NCBI RefSeq assembly: GCF_002286815.1
Contig: NZ_MUNM01000069.1
Location: 59,084 to 123,083, forward strand
DNA length: 64,000 nt
Origin: Pseudomonas sp. PICF141
GTDB lineage: Bacteria > Pseudomonadota > Gammaproteobacteria > Pseudomonadales > Pseudomonadaceae
Direction of reading: 5' to 3'
Both the position numbers and the translations under genes were made by a program. Positions within the stretch are counted from its first letter, which is position 1. Each line of letters starts with the position of its first letter. Of the stretch, positions 43,837 to 51,855 are shown piece by piece. The notes beneath the pieces are model-generated. The model was given only the letters and a program-made list of their open reading frames with translations. It was not told where the DNA came from and did not search any database.

Positions 43837-44121
43837 TTACAATCCGCCAGTCGCTTGAAAACTCACGCCAATCACCGTCAATAGCGACAGCGGCAACAGC
43901 AGCGTGTCGAGCAACGCACTGGCCGGCAGGTCAACAGCCGGATAACTCGGCGCTTCGGCGCCAAACCGGTCCATGGCACAGCAGCCGCCGTTCAGCGCAT
44001 ACAAATCCAGTCGTGTCCCCGAATACACCACCGGCGCTCCAGGCTTGGCTGCATCAAGGGTGCGCACGGTGGCGCAACCCGCCAATTGCAAAGCCAGCAG
44101 CATGACCAGCAGCTTATTCAT
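43837..44121 (-). CDS. YceK/YidQ family small lipoprotein
   Basis: 94 residues with lipobox ALQLAGC (Cys at residue 16), then TVRTLDAAKPGAPVVYSGTR and LDLYALNGGC and a hydrophobic C-terminal stretch (LLDTLLLPLSLLTVIGVSF). This matches the YceK/YidQ (DUF1375) lipoproteins, which have no known function. Its ATG lies inside the last codons of ubiX (8-base overlap), so it is translated from the mpl-ubiX message. Confidence 0.8.
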   Translation of the reverse strand: MNKLLVMLLALQLAGCATVRTLDAAKPGAPVVYSGTRLDLYALNGGCCAMDRFGAEAPSYPAVDLPASALLDTLLLPLSLLTVIGVSFQATGGL

Positions 44122-44746
44122 CGCTGCTCAAATGGTGTTCGCCCCAACGCGGCAGCATGTCTTGCGGAATATTCAAACAATTGAGAATTCGCGCCACGAC
44201 GAAGTCGATCAGGTCATCGATAGTCTGCGGCTGGTGATAGAAGCCCGGCGACGCCGGCAAAATCGTCACGCCCATGTTGGACAGCTTGAGCATGTTCTCC
44301 AGATGAATGCTCGAATACGGCGCCTCGCGTGGTACCAGAATCAACTGGCGGCGCTCCTTCAAGGTCACGTCGGCCGCCCGTTCGATCAAGTTGTTGCAGG
44401 CGCCGGTCGCGATAGCCGACAAGGTTCCGGTGGAACACGGCACCACCACCATCGCCGCTGGCGAGCCGGAACCCGAAGCCACCGGCGACATCCAGTCTTC
44501 CTTGCCATACACCCGAATCTGCCCGGCGGCGGCGCCGGTGTATTCAGTGAGGAAAGCTTGCATCATCTGCGGCTTGGGCGGCAGCGAGACATCGGTTTCG
44601 GTGGCCATCACCAGTTGCGCCGCCTTGGAAATCAGGAAGTGCACCTCGCGGTCTTCACGCACCAGGCAGTCGAGCAGGCGCAAGCCGTACTGGGCGCCCG
44701 AAGCGCCGGTCATCGCCAGAGTGATGCGTTCCGGACCGTTGTTCAT
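44114..44746 (-). CDS. ubiX: Flavin prenyltransferase UbiX
   Basis: Makes prenylated FMN, the cofactor of UbiD-type decarboxylases in ubiquinone synthesis. 210 residues: ITLAMTGASGAQYGLRLLDC (FMN site), VVVPCSTGTLSAIATGACNN, ERRQLILVPREAPYSSIHLE and VTILPASPGFYHQPQTIDDL. Its ATG overlaps the mpl stop by four bases (ATGA). The extended frame upstream of this ATG is mpl sequence. Confidence 0.95.
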   Translation of the reverse strand: MNNGPERITLAMTGASGAQYGLRLLDCLVREDREVHFLISKAAQLVMATETDVSLPPKPQMMQAFLTEYTGAAAGQIRVYGKEDWMSPVASGSGSPAAMVVVPCSTGTLSAIATGACNNLIERAADVTLKERRQLILVPREAPYSSIHLENMLKLSNMGVTILPASPGFYHQPQTIDDLIDFVVARILNCLNIPQDMLPRWGEHHLSSDE

Positions 44747-46092
44747 TGCAGCGCCTCGGCCAGTTTGCCGTGCAGGCCGCCGAAGCCGCCATTGCTCATG
44801 ATCACCACGTGAGTACCGGGCTGAGCCTGGCTTTTCACACGCTCGATGATGCCTTCCAGCGAATCGCTGACGATTGACGGCACAGTGCACAACGCCGCGG
44901 TGGCGCCTAGGTCCCAACCGAGGTTGGCGGGCGAATACCAGATCACCTGATCGGCATCGACCACACTTTCCGGCAAGCCATCACGGTGCGCGCCAAGCTT
45001 CATGGAGTTGGAGCGCGGCTCGATGATCGCGATCAGCGGCGCATCGCCAATACGTTTGCGCAGGCCGTCAAGGGTGGTGGCGATCGCGGTCGGGTGATGA
45101 GCGAAATCATCGTAAATGGTGATGCCACGGACTTGCGCGACTTTTTCCATCCGCCGCTTGACGCTTTTGAACGCGCTCAGTGCAGCGATACCCATCGACG
45201 GCACGACGCCGACGTGACGCGCAGCGGCCAAGGTGGCCAAGGCGTTGGCGACGTTGTGCTGACCGGTCATATCCCACTCGACCACGCCTTGAACGGCGCC
45301 TTCGAACATCACTTCGAATTTCGAGCCGTCTTCACTGAGCAGTTTGACTTGCCATTGGCCACCGGCACCGGTGGTTTGCACCGGGGTCCAGCAGCCCATT
45401 TCGATCACGCGCAGTAATGCCGGCTCGGTGGTCGGATGAATCACCAGGCCTTCGCTGGGGATGGTTCGCACCAAATGGTGAAATTGCCGTTCGATGGCCG
45501 GCAGATCCGGGAAGATGTCCGCGTGATCGAACTCAAGATTGTTCAGGATCGCTGTACGCGGGCGGTAGTGAACGAATTTCGAGCGCTTGTCGAAGAACGC
45601 GCTGTCGTATTCGTCGGCTTCGATCACGAAGAACGGCGTATCGCCCAAACGCGCCGAGACCGAGAAATTCTGCGGCACACCGCCGATCAGGAAACCCGGA
45701 CTCATGCCCGCGTGCTCCAGAACCCAGGCGAGCATGCTGCTGGTGGTGGTTTTGCCATGAGTGCCGGCAACCGCCAGCACCCAGCGGCCTTGCAACACGT
45801 GATCGGCCAGCCATTGCGGGCCGGAGACGTACGGCAGGCCTTTGTTCAGCACGTATTCGACGGCCGGATTGCCGCGGGACATGGCATTGCCGATCACCAC
45901 CAGGTCCGGGGCCGGATCGAGCTGCGCCGGATCGTAACCTTGGGTCAACTCAATGCCCTGGGCTTGCAGCTGAGTACTCATTGGTGGATAGACGTTGGCA
46001 TCGGAGCCCGTCACGTGATGGCCCAGCTCTTTGGCCAGAACCGCCATCGAACCCATGAAAGTGCCGCAAATACCAAGAATATGAATGTGCAT
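44743..46092 (-). CDS. mpl: UDP-MurNAc:L-Ala-gamma-D-Glu-meso-DAP ligase Mpl
   Basis: Murein-peptide ligase that returns recycled tripeptide to UDP-MurNAc. 449 residues, Mur-ligase fold: MHIHILGICGTFMGSMAVLA at the N-terminus, ATP loop VLAVAGTHGKTTTSSMLAWV, FFVIEADEYDSAFFDKRSKF, ILNNLEFDHADIF, and the C-terminal TIYDDFAHHPTAIATTLDGL. Start is the ATG complementing 46090-46092, where Mpl proteins begin. Works with LdcA (23886-24836) in recycling. Followed by ubiX and the small lipoprotein with overlapping ends. Confidence 0.96.
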   Translation of the reverse strand: MHIHILGICGTFMGSMAVLAKELGHHVTGSDANVYPPMSTQLQAQGIELTQGYDPAQLDPAPDLVVIGNAMSRGNPAVEYVLNKGLPYVSGPQWLADHVLQGRWVLAVAGTHGKTTTSSMLAWVLEHAGMSPGFLIGGVPQNFSVSARLGDTPFFVIEADEYDSAFFDKRSKFVHYRPRTAILNNLEFDHADIFPDLPAIERQFHHLVRTIPSEGLVIHPTTEPALLRVIEMGCWTPVQTTGAGGQWQVKLLSEDGSKFEVMFEGAVQGVVEWDMTGQHNVANALATLAAARHVGVVPSMGIAALSAFKSVKRRMEKVAQVRGITIYDDFAHHPTAIATTLDGLRKRIGDAPLIAIIEPRSNSMKLGAHRDGLPESVVDADQVIWYSPANLGWDLGATAALCTVPSIVSDSLEGIIERVKSQAQPGTHVVIMSNGGFGGLHGKLAEALQ

Positions 46093-46171
46093 AAGTCGAC
46101 CTCGTAAAACATGGCCGCAGGTTAGCGTAGGGTGGGGAAATTCGCACTCAGAGTTTGAAATCAGCGCAGAA

Positions 46172-46250
46172 CCGGTAGGAGCGAGGCTCGCCCGCGAAGG
46201 CATCCTCGAGTACGCCAAAAGCTTCGCGGGCAAGCCTCGCTCCTACAAAG
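46172..46250. repeat. Inverted-pair REP, 'GAGCGAGGCTTGCCCGCG' family
   Basis: Arms GGTAGGAGCGAGGCTCGCCC (46174-) and GCAAGCCTCGCTCCTACAAA (46230-), each with the CGCGAAG core. Lies between eatR (ending) and mpl (starting), which share the minus strand. Confidence 0.88.
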
Positions 46251-46266
46251 TCAGGATCCGGTGCAT

Positions 46267-48180
46267 CTAGCGGGCGATACCGTGTTTGCGCAGCTTTCTG
46301 TAGAGGGTATTGCGGCTGACGCCCAGCTGTTCAGCGGTATGCGTCATGTGCCAGCGCTGCTGCTCCAGCACCGTCAGCAACGCCAGCCGCTCGGCATCGT
46401 CCAGCGGATACTCGGACGGTTCTTCAACCGCTGACACCGTTACCGCCCGAACCTGGCGAATCATCGCTGGCAAATCCTCCAGGCCGATCCGCCCGCCATC
46501 ACACAACGCCGCCAGGGTCCGCAGCACATTGCGCAACTGCCGCACATTCCCCGGCCAGGCAAAATCCAGCAAGGCCTGTCGCGCCGGCGCATCAATCAGC
46601 ACTGTCTCCGCGCCCGCCTCTTCGGCCAGCAAAAAGTCGAGCAACTGCGATTTGTCAGAACGCTCGCGCAACGCCGGCAATGCGACTTCCAGCCCATTGA
46701 GCCGGTAATACAGATCCTCGCGGAAACTGCCGGCCTGCACCCGTTCAAGCAGATTACGGTGAGTGGCGCTGATGATCCGCACATTGACCGGCTCCGGCTC
46801 ACCGCCAATCGGCACCACTTGACGGTCTTCCAGCACCCTTAATAGCCGGGTCTGCATGCTCAGCGGCATGTCTCCGATTTCATCGAGGAACAACGTCCCG
46901 CCATCGGCCTGCTGCAATTTGCCGCGCATGCCTTCCTTGCGGGCGCCTGTGAAACTGCCGCCGCGATAGCCGAACAGTTCGCTTTCGATCAGGCTTTCGG
47001 GAATCGCCGCGCAATTGAGGGCAACGAACGATTTTTCGGCCCGTTGACTGGCCTGATGCACGGCTTTGGCGAAAGCTTCCTTGCCGGAACCGGTTTCGCC
47101 GTTGATCAGCAACGGCACATCTCGTTCAAACACGCGCAAGGCCTTGCGGAAATCCTCCTGCAACGCGGCATCGTCCAGGCAAATGCCTGACAAGCGCGGA
47201 CGCTCGGCAACCCTCGGGCTTTGCACCACCGGTACCGGAATACTGCGCGGCTGCCCGCGCAATACGGCAAACAACCGCCGTCCGTCACGGGTGCGCAATG
47301 GCCAACTGGCACTGGCGTTGGCGCTCGCGCGTCCGAGCAATTCATCCAGCGAACAGTCGAAAAACGCCTCCACCGGTTTGCCTAACAGCCCGCCACGAAT
47401 ATGCCCCAGTAAATTCAGCGCACTCTGGTTGACCGCACTGATCCGCCCTTCCCCATCGAACGCCAGCAACCCTTCGCTGAACAGCCCGACAGACTCGGCC
47501 TGCAAGTGAAAACGCAGCAACCATTGGTTGTCGAAGTAACGCAGGAAATAGCAGCTCTCGATCATCTTCGCCGACAGATTGACCAGGGCCATGGTGTGGA
47601 ACTGGCTCTGACGCGAAACTTCGTGACGCGCCGAAGATACATCGAGCACCGCCAGCAGCTCACCGTGCGGATCGAACACCGGACTTGCCGAGCAGGTCAG
47701 GCCGGTGTGACGCCCCCGAAAATGTTCGTCTTGATGGATGGTCAGGGATTGGCGCTCCACCAGGCAGGTGCCGATGCCATTGGTGCCTTCGCAGGCTTCG
47801 CTCCAGTCGGCGCCCAGCCAAAGGCCGGCGCGCTCGAAAATCTTCCGTTCGGTGGGCGCAGTGACGCAATTGAGGATCACCCCGCGAGCATCGGTCAGCA
47901 GCACCGCATGGCCGGCGCCGGAAAGCTGCTGGTGGAGGCTGGTCATTTCGGTGCCGGCGATTTGCAGCACTTGCTGCAAACGTTCGCGACTTTCCAGCAC
48001 GCGGCCATGCTCGAGTACCGTCGGCGCCATGGTCAGGGCCGGGTCGAGGTGATAATCCTCAAGACAACGCAGCCAGGAACGGGCAATGGACGGATCACTG
48101 CCGGGACCGTGCAAGTGGGATTTGCCTTGGGTCACGGTCAGCACTTGCTGGGCATGGCGACTCAAATGGTTATCGTGCAT
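46267..48180 (-). CDS. eatR: Sigma-54 enhancer-binding activator of ethanolamine catabolism (EatR/AcoR type)
   Basis: 637 residues, AcoR-like: N-terminal GAF region (~75-205), PAS-like segment (~225-300), AAA+ domain, and Fis-type HTH. Walker A is GETGSGKE (361-368), the sigma-54 contact loop reads GSFTGA (408-413, usual form GAFTGA), Walker B is TLFLDEIGD (~429-437), and the HTH ends TAEQLGVSRNTLYRKLRKHG. Divergent from exaC and beside eat-eutBC, as in P. aeruginosa, where the protein in this position (PA4021, EatR) activates ethanolamine genes with RpoN. Two sigma-54 promoters in the adjacent operons fit. Ethanolamine as inducer is inferred. Confidence 0.88.
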   Translation of the reverse strand: MHDNHLSRHAQQVLTVTQGKSHLHGPGSDPSIARSWLRCLEDYHLDPALTMAPTVLEHGRVLESRERLQQVLQIAGTEMTSLHQQLSGAGHAVLLTDARGVILNCVTAPTERKIFERAGLWLGADWSEACEGTNGIGTCLVERQSLTIHQDEHFRGRHTGLTCSASPVFDPHGELLAVLDVSSARHEVSRQSQFHTMALVNLSAKMIESCYFLRYFDNQWLLRFHLQAESVGLFSEGLLAFDGEGRISAVNQSALNLLGHIRGGLLGKPVEAFFDCSLDELLGRASANASASWPLRTRDGRRLFAVLRGQPRSIPVPVVQSPRVAERPRLSGICLDDAALQEDFRKALRVFERDVPLLINGETGSGKEAFAKAVHQASQRAEKSFVALNCAAIPESLIESELFGYRGGSFTGARKEGMRGKLQQADGGTLFLDEIGDMPLSMQTRLLRVLEDRQVVPIGGEPEPVNVRIISATHRNLLERVQAGSFREDLYYRLNGLEVALPALRERSDKSQLLDFLLAEEAGAETVLIDAPARQALLDFAWPGNVRQLRNVLRTLAALCDGGRIGLEDLPAMIRQVRAVTVSAVEEPSEYPLDDAERLALLTVLEQQRWHMTHTAEQLGVSRNTLYRKLRKHGIAR

Positions 48181-48213
48181 TTCTTATTATTCTCCCCGAG
48201 CGGTTTACATCCC

Positions 48214-48309
48214 CGTGTAGGAGCGTGGCTTGCCCGCGAAGAACGATAACGCGGTGCATCAGGCAAACCGAATCATGGCTTTCGCGGGCAAGCCTCGCTC
48301 CTACAAGGA
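48214..48309. repeat. Inverted-pair REP, 'GAGCG(A/T)GGCTTGCCCGCG' family
   Basis: Left arm GTGTAGGAGCGTGGCTTGCC (48215-) with a single A-to-T change in the core, right arm GGCAAGCCTCGCTCCTACAA (48287-). It lies between eatR and the exaC promoter region, so it separates the two divergent transcription units. Confidence 0.85.
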
Positions 48310-48386
48310 GGGAGGTTCGAGCATCCTCCAGCCTGGCCAGCATTGCAATGCTTGCAAGACCGCCAAGTCACAGGCCGCGCCACAAA

Positions 48387-48415
48387 CGGTACAAAGTGTC
48401 ACACAGGCTGTACCG
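48387..48415. promoter_or_regulatory. Candidate EatR upstream activating site
   Basis: CGGTACA and TGTACCG form a perfect 7-base inverted repeat with a 15-base spacer. It lies 75 bases upstream of the sigma-54 promoter of exaC, the usual range for an enhancer-binding protein. Three GTCACA copies (48367, 48398, 48421) overlap or flank it. Binding by EatR is inferred. Confidence 0.45.
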
Positions 48416-48489
48416 TAAACGTCACAAACACTGCCCATCCGTCCGACAAAAAACACGCAAAGCCTTGATTTACCTGACCTGCAAGGCGC

Positions 48490-48504
48490 TGGCCCGAGCT
48501 TTGC
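48490..48504 (+). promoter_or_regulatory. Sigma-54 promoter of exaC
   Basis: TGGCCCGAGCTTTGC matches the -24/-12 consensus TGGCACG-N4-TTGC at ten of eleven fixed positions with exact spacing. It lies 68 bases before the exaC start, next to the sigma-54 activator gene eatR. Confidence 0.8.
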
Positions 48505-48571
48505 TCTACGCTTAATGCAGCGCTTTAGCGCGTCCTCCCTTATAAGCACAAAAGCCAAGGAGAAACCCATC

Positions 48572-50092
48572 ATGCGTTACGCTCACCCCGGTACTGAAGG
48601 CGCTATCGTTTCGTTCAAGAGCAAATACGGTAACTACATCGGCGGCGAGTTCGTCGCGCCTGTCAAAGGTCAGTACTTCACCAATACATCGCCGGTCAAC
48701 GGCCAACCTATTGCCGAATTCCCACGCTCCACTGCCGAAGACATCGAAAAGGCCCTGGACGCTGCCCATGCCGCCGCCGATGCCTGGGGCGCCACGTCCG
48801 CCCAGGCACGCTCGCTGGTGCTGCTGAAAATCGCCGATCGCATCGAACAGAACCTGGAAGTGCTGGCGATCACCGAATCCTGGGACAACGGCAAGGCCGT
48901 TCGCGAAACCCTCAACGCCGACATCCCGCTGGCCGCCGACCATTTCCGCTACTTCGCCGGTTGCATCCGCGCCCAGGAAGGTAGCGCCGCCGAGATCGAC
49001 GGCAACACCGTGGCCTATCACATCCATGAACCGCTGGGCGTGGTCGGGCAGATCATTCCGTGGAACTTTCCGATCCTGATGGCCGCCTGGAAACTTGCAC
49101 CGGCCCTCGCCGCCGGCAACTGCGTGGTCCTCAAGCCGGCCGAGCAAACCCCGCTGGGCATCACCGTGCTGATGGAACTGATCGGCGACCTGCTGCCACC
49201 TGGCGTGCTCAACGTGGTGCAAGGCTTCGGCAAAGAAGCCGGGGAAGCTCTGGCCACCAGCAAGCGCATCGCCAAGATCGCATTCACCGGCTCGACCCCG
49301 GTCGGCTCGCACATCATGAAATGCGCCGCCGAAAACATCATTCCGTCCACCGTGGAGCTGGGTGGCAAGTCGCCAAACATCTTCTTCGAAGACATCATGC
49401 AGGCCGAACCGAATTTCATCGAGAAAGCCGCTGAAGGCCTGGTACTGGCGTTCTTCAACCAGGGCGAAGTCTGCACCTGCCCGTCCCGCGCCCTGGTGCA
49501 AGAGTCGATCTACGACGAATTCATGCAAGTGGTGATGAAGAAGGTCCTGCAAATCAAACGTGGCGACCCGCTGGACACCGACACCATGGTCGGCGCCCAG
49601 GCGTCCGAGCAGCAATTCGACAAAATCCTTTCGTACCTGGACATCGCCAAGGGCGAAGGCGCCGAGTTGTTGACCGGCGGCAAAGTGGAAAAACTCGAGG
49701 GCAGCCTGGCGACCGGATACTACATCCAGCCGACCCTGCTCAAGGGCACCAACAAAATGCGCGTGTTCCAGGAAGAAATCTTTGGCCCGGTAGTGAGCAT
49801 CACCACTTTCAAGGACGAAGCCGAAGCCCTGGCCATCGCCAACGATACCGAGTTCGGCCTGGGTGCCGGCCTCTGGACCCGCGACATCAACCGCGCTTAT
49901 CGCATGGGCCGCGCCATCAAGGCCGGTCGTGTATGGACCAACTGCTACCACCTGTACCCGGCTCATGCCGCGTTCGGGGGCTACAAAAAGTCCGGCGTCG
50001 GCCGTGAAACCCACAAGATGATGCTCGACCACTATCAGCAGACCAAAAACCTGCTGGTGAGCTACGACATTAATCCGTTGGGCTTCTTCTAA
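48572..50092 (+). CDS. exaC: NAD-dependent acetaldehyde dehydrogenase ExaC
   Basis: 506-residue aldehyde dehydrogenase oxidising the acetaldehyde made by ethanolamine ammonia-lyase (and by ethanol oxidation) to acetate. Seen: HEPLGVVGQIIPWNFPILMA, KIAFTGSTPVGSHIM (NAD site), catalytic Glu in VELGGKSPNIFFED, catalytic Cys in FFNQGEVCTCPSRALV, and the C-terminal FGGYKKSGVGRETHKMMLDH. I start at the ATG at 48572, behind AAGGAG. Divergent from eatR and upstream of eat; its own sigma-54 promoter is visible. Confidence 0.94.
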   Translation: MRYAHPGTEGAIVSFKSKYGNYIGGEFVAPVKGQYFTNTSPVNGQPIAEFPRSTAEDIEKALDAAHAAADAWGATSAQARSLVLLKIADRIEQNLEVLAITESWDNGKAVRETLNADIPLAADHFRYFAGCIRAQEGSAAEIDGNTVAYHIHEPLGVVGQIIPWNFPILMAAWKLAPALAAGNCVVLKPAEQTPLGITVLMELIGDLLPPGVLNVVQGFGKEAGEALATSKRIAKIAFTGSTPVGSHIMKCAAENIIPSTVELGGKSPNIFFEDIMQAEPNFIEKAAEGLVLAFFNQGEVCTCPSRALVQESIYDEFMQVVMKKVLQIKRGDPLDTDTMVGAQASEQQFDKILSYLDIAKGEGAELLTGGKVEKLEGSLATGYYIQPTLLKGTNKMRVFQEEIFGPVVSITTFKDEAEALAIANDTEFGLGAGLWTRDINRAYRMGRAIKAGRVWTNCYHLYPAHAAFGGYKKSGVGRETHKMMLDHYQQTKNLLVSYDINPLGFF

Positions 50093-50115
50093 CTCGTCGC
50101 GATAGCGCGTAACCG

Positions 50116-50198
50116 CTTTCGCGGGCAAGTCGGATCACCGCACCGCTCGCTCCTACAGGTATCAGTGATCTGTAGGAGCATGGCTTGCCAGCGAAGGC
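50116..50198. repeat. REP pair with interrupted left arm
   Basis: The right arm CTGTAGGAGCATGGCTTGCC (50170-) is nearly intact. The left arm begins normally (TTTCGCGGGCAAG) but 16 foreign bases (TCGGATCACCGCACCG, roughly 50130-50145) then intervene before CTCGCTCCTACAGG resumes. Between exaC and the eat promoter. Confidence 0.7.
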
Positions 50199-50234
50199 GC
50201 CTCCACTGACACAACCCACATCGCCCTGCTGCTC

Positions 50235-50249
50235 TGGCACGGGCTTTGC
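50235..50249 (+). promoter_or_regulatory. Sigma-54 promoter of eat-eutBC
   Basis: TGGCACGGGCTTTGC is a perfect match to the -24/-12 consensus (TGGCACG-N4-TTGC). It lies 74 bases upstream of the permease start. With the promoter at 48490 it makes a second RpoN-dependent unit, most likely driven by EatR. Confidence 0.9.
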
Positions 50250-50322
50250 GTGCCTGTAGCACACATAAACGCCATACCCGAAAGTCCAACAGATCAAACA
50301 ATAAAAAAGACAGAGAGGACTT

Positions 50323-51693
50323 ATGACTTCTACTACACAGCTCAAACCCACACTCGGCACCCTGCATCTATGGGGCATTGCCGTCGGCCTGGTGATTTCC
50401 GGCGAGTACTTCGGCTGGAGTTACGGCTGGGGCACCGCAGGAACCCTGGGCTTTCTCGTCACTGCCCTGATGGTGGCGACGATGTACACCTGCTTCATCT
50501 TCAGTTTCACCGAATTGACCACCGCCATTCCCCACGCTGGCGGGCCGTTTGCCTACAGCCGACGGGCCTTCGGCGAAAAAGGCGGACTGATCGCCGGCAT
50601 TGCGACCCTGATCGAGTTCGTTTTTGCGCCACCGGCGATTGCCATGGCCATCGGCGCCTACCTCAATGTGCAATACCCAGAACTGGATCCGAAGCTTGCC
50701 GCTGTGGGCGCCTATTTAGTGTTCATGGGCTTGAATATCCTCGGCGTAAGCATCGCCGCCACGTTCGAGTTGGTGGTTACCGTGCTGGCGGTTGCCGAAC
50801 TGCTGGTGTTCATGGGTGTGGTTGCACCGGGCTTCAGCTTCAGCAATTTCGTGCTCAATGGCTGGTCGGGCACCAACGAATTCACCCTGGCCTCAATCCC
50901 CGGTATTTTTGCGGCAATCCCCTTTGCAATCTGGTTCTTTCTCGCCATTGAAGGCGCAGCCATGGCCGCCGAAGAAGCCAAGGACCCGAAACGCACGATT
51001 CCCCGGGCTTACGTCAGTGGCATTCTGACGTTGGTGTTCCTGGCTATCGGCGTCATGGTGATGGCGGGCGGTGTCGGCGACTGGCGCCAACTGTCGAACA
51101 TCAACGATCCGTTGCCTCAGGCGATGAAAGCGGTGGTCGGCAATGATTCGACCTGGATGCACATGCTGGTCTGGATCGGCCTGTTCGGCCTGGTGGCGAG
51201 TTTCCACGGGATCATTCTTGGCTATTCGCGCCAATTCTTCGCCCTGGCTCGCGCCGGTTACCTGCCTAAAGGGCTGGCCAAACTCTCGCGTTTCCAGACA
51301 CCGCACCGGGCGATTCTGGCGGGCGGCGTGATCGGCATCGCGGCAATCTACAGCGACGGGCTGGTCAATCTGCAGGGCATGACACTGACGGCTGCGATGA
51401 TCACCATGTCGGTATTTGGCGCCATCGTGATGTACATCATCAGTATGCTGAGCCTGTTCAAACTGCGTAAAACCGAGCCGAACCTGGAACGCACCTTCCG
51501 CGCGCCGGGCTACCCTATCGTGCCGGGGATCGCACTGTTTCTGGCGGTGGTGTGCCTGGTGGCGATGGCGTGGTTCAACCCCTTGATCGGGTGTGTGTTC
51601 CTCGGGTTTATGGCGGCCGGTTACCTGTATTTCCAATTGACGGCCAAGCAGCGTTCCGACGCGCCGGCGGATGCGATGCTCGAAGGTATCTAA
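50323..51693 (+). CDS. eat: Ethanolamine permease (APC family)
   Basis: 456-residue transporter with twelve predicted membrane helices, amino acid-polyamine-organocation superfamily. Seen: GIAVGLVISGEYFGWSYGWG in the first helix, AIPHAGGPFAYSRRAFGEKG in the loop after helix 2, and FFLAIEGAAMAAEEAKDPKR near helix 6, all typical of the ethanolamine permease group. Upstream of eutB with 162 bases in between (mostly REP). Under its own sigma-54 promoter. Substrate follows from family and context. In P. aeruginosa the equivalent gene has been called eatP or eat. Confidence 0.9.
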   Translation: MTSTTQLKPTLGTLHLWGIAVGLVISGEYFGWSYGWGTAGTLGFLVTALMVATMYTCFIFSFTELTTAIPHAGGPFAYSRRAFGEKGGLIAGIATLIEFVFAPPAIAMAIGAYLNVQYPELDPKLAAVGAYLVFMGLNILGVSIAATFELVVTVLAVAELLVFMGVVAPGFSFSNFVLNGWSGTNEFTLASIPGIFAAIPFAIWFFLAIEGAAMAAEEAKDPKRTIPRAYVSGILTLVFLAIGVMVMAGGVGDWRQLSNINDPLPQAMKAVVGNDSTWMHMLVWIGLFGLVASFHGIILGYSRQFFALARAGYLPKGLAKLSRFQTPHRAILAGGVIGIAAIYSDGLVNLQGMTLTAAMITMSVFGAIVMYIISMLSLFKLRKTEPNLERTFRAPGYPIVPGIALFLAVVCLVAMAWFNPLIGCVFLGFMAAGYLYFQLTAKQRSDAPADAMLEGI

Positions 51694-51738
51694 TTGCACC
51701 GGAGTCGGGCGCACGCCCTATTTGGGAGCGCCCCATTC

Positions 51739-51832
51739 TTGTAGGAGCGAGGCTTGCCCGCGAAGGGCATGATGCGGTCTGACTGATACACCGCGTTATC
51801 GTTTTTCGCGGGCAAGCCTCGCGCCTACAGGT
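51739..51832. repeat. Inverted-pair REP, 'GAGCGAGGCTTGCCCGCG' family
   Basis: Arms TTGTAGGAGCGAGGCTTGCC (51739-) and GGCAAGCCTCGCGCCTACAG (51811-51830); the right arm has GCGCC for GCTCC. Fills the gap between eat and eutB, inside the presumed operon. Confidence 0.88.
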
Positions 51833-51855
51833 CATCAATTAACCAGGAGGACACC

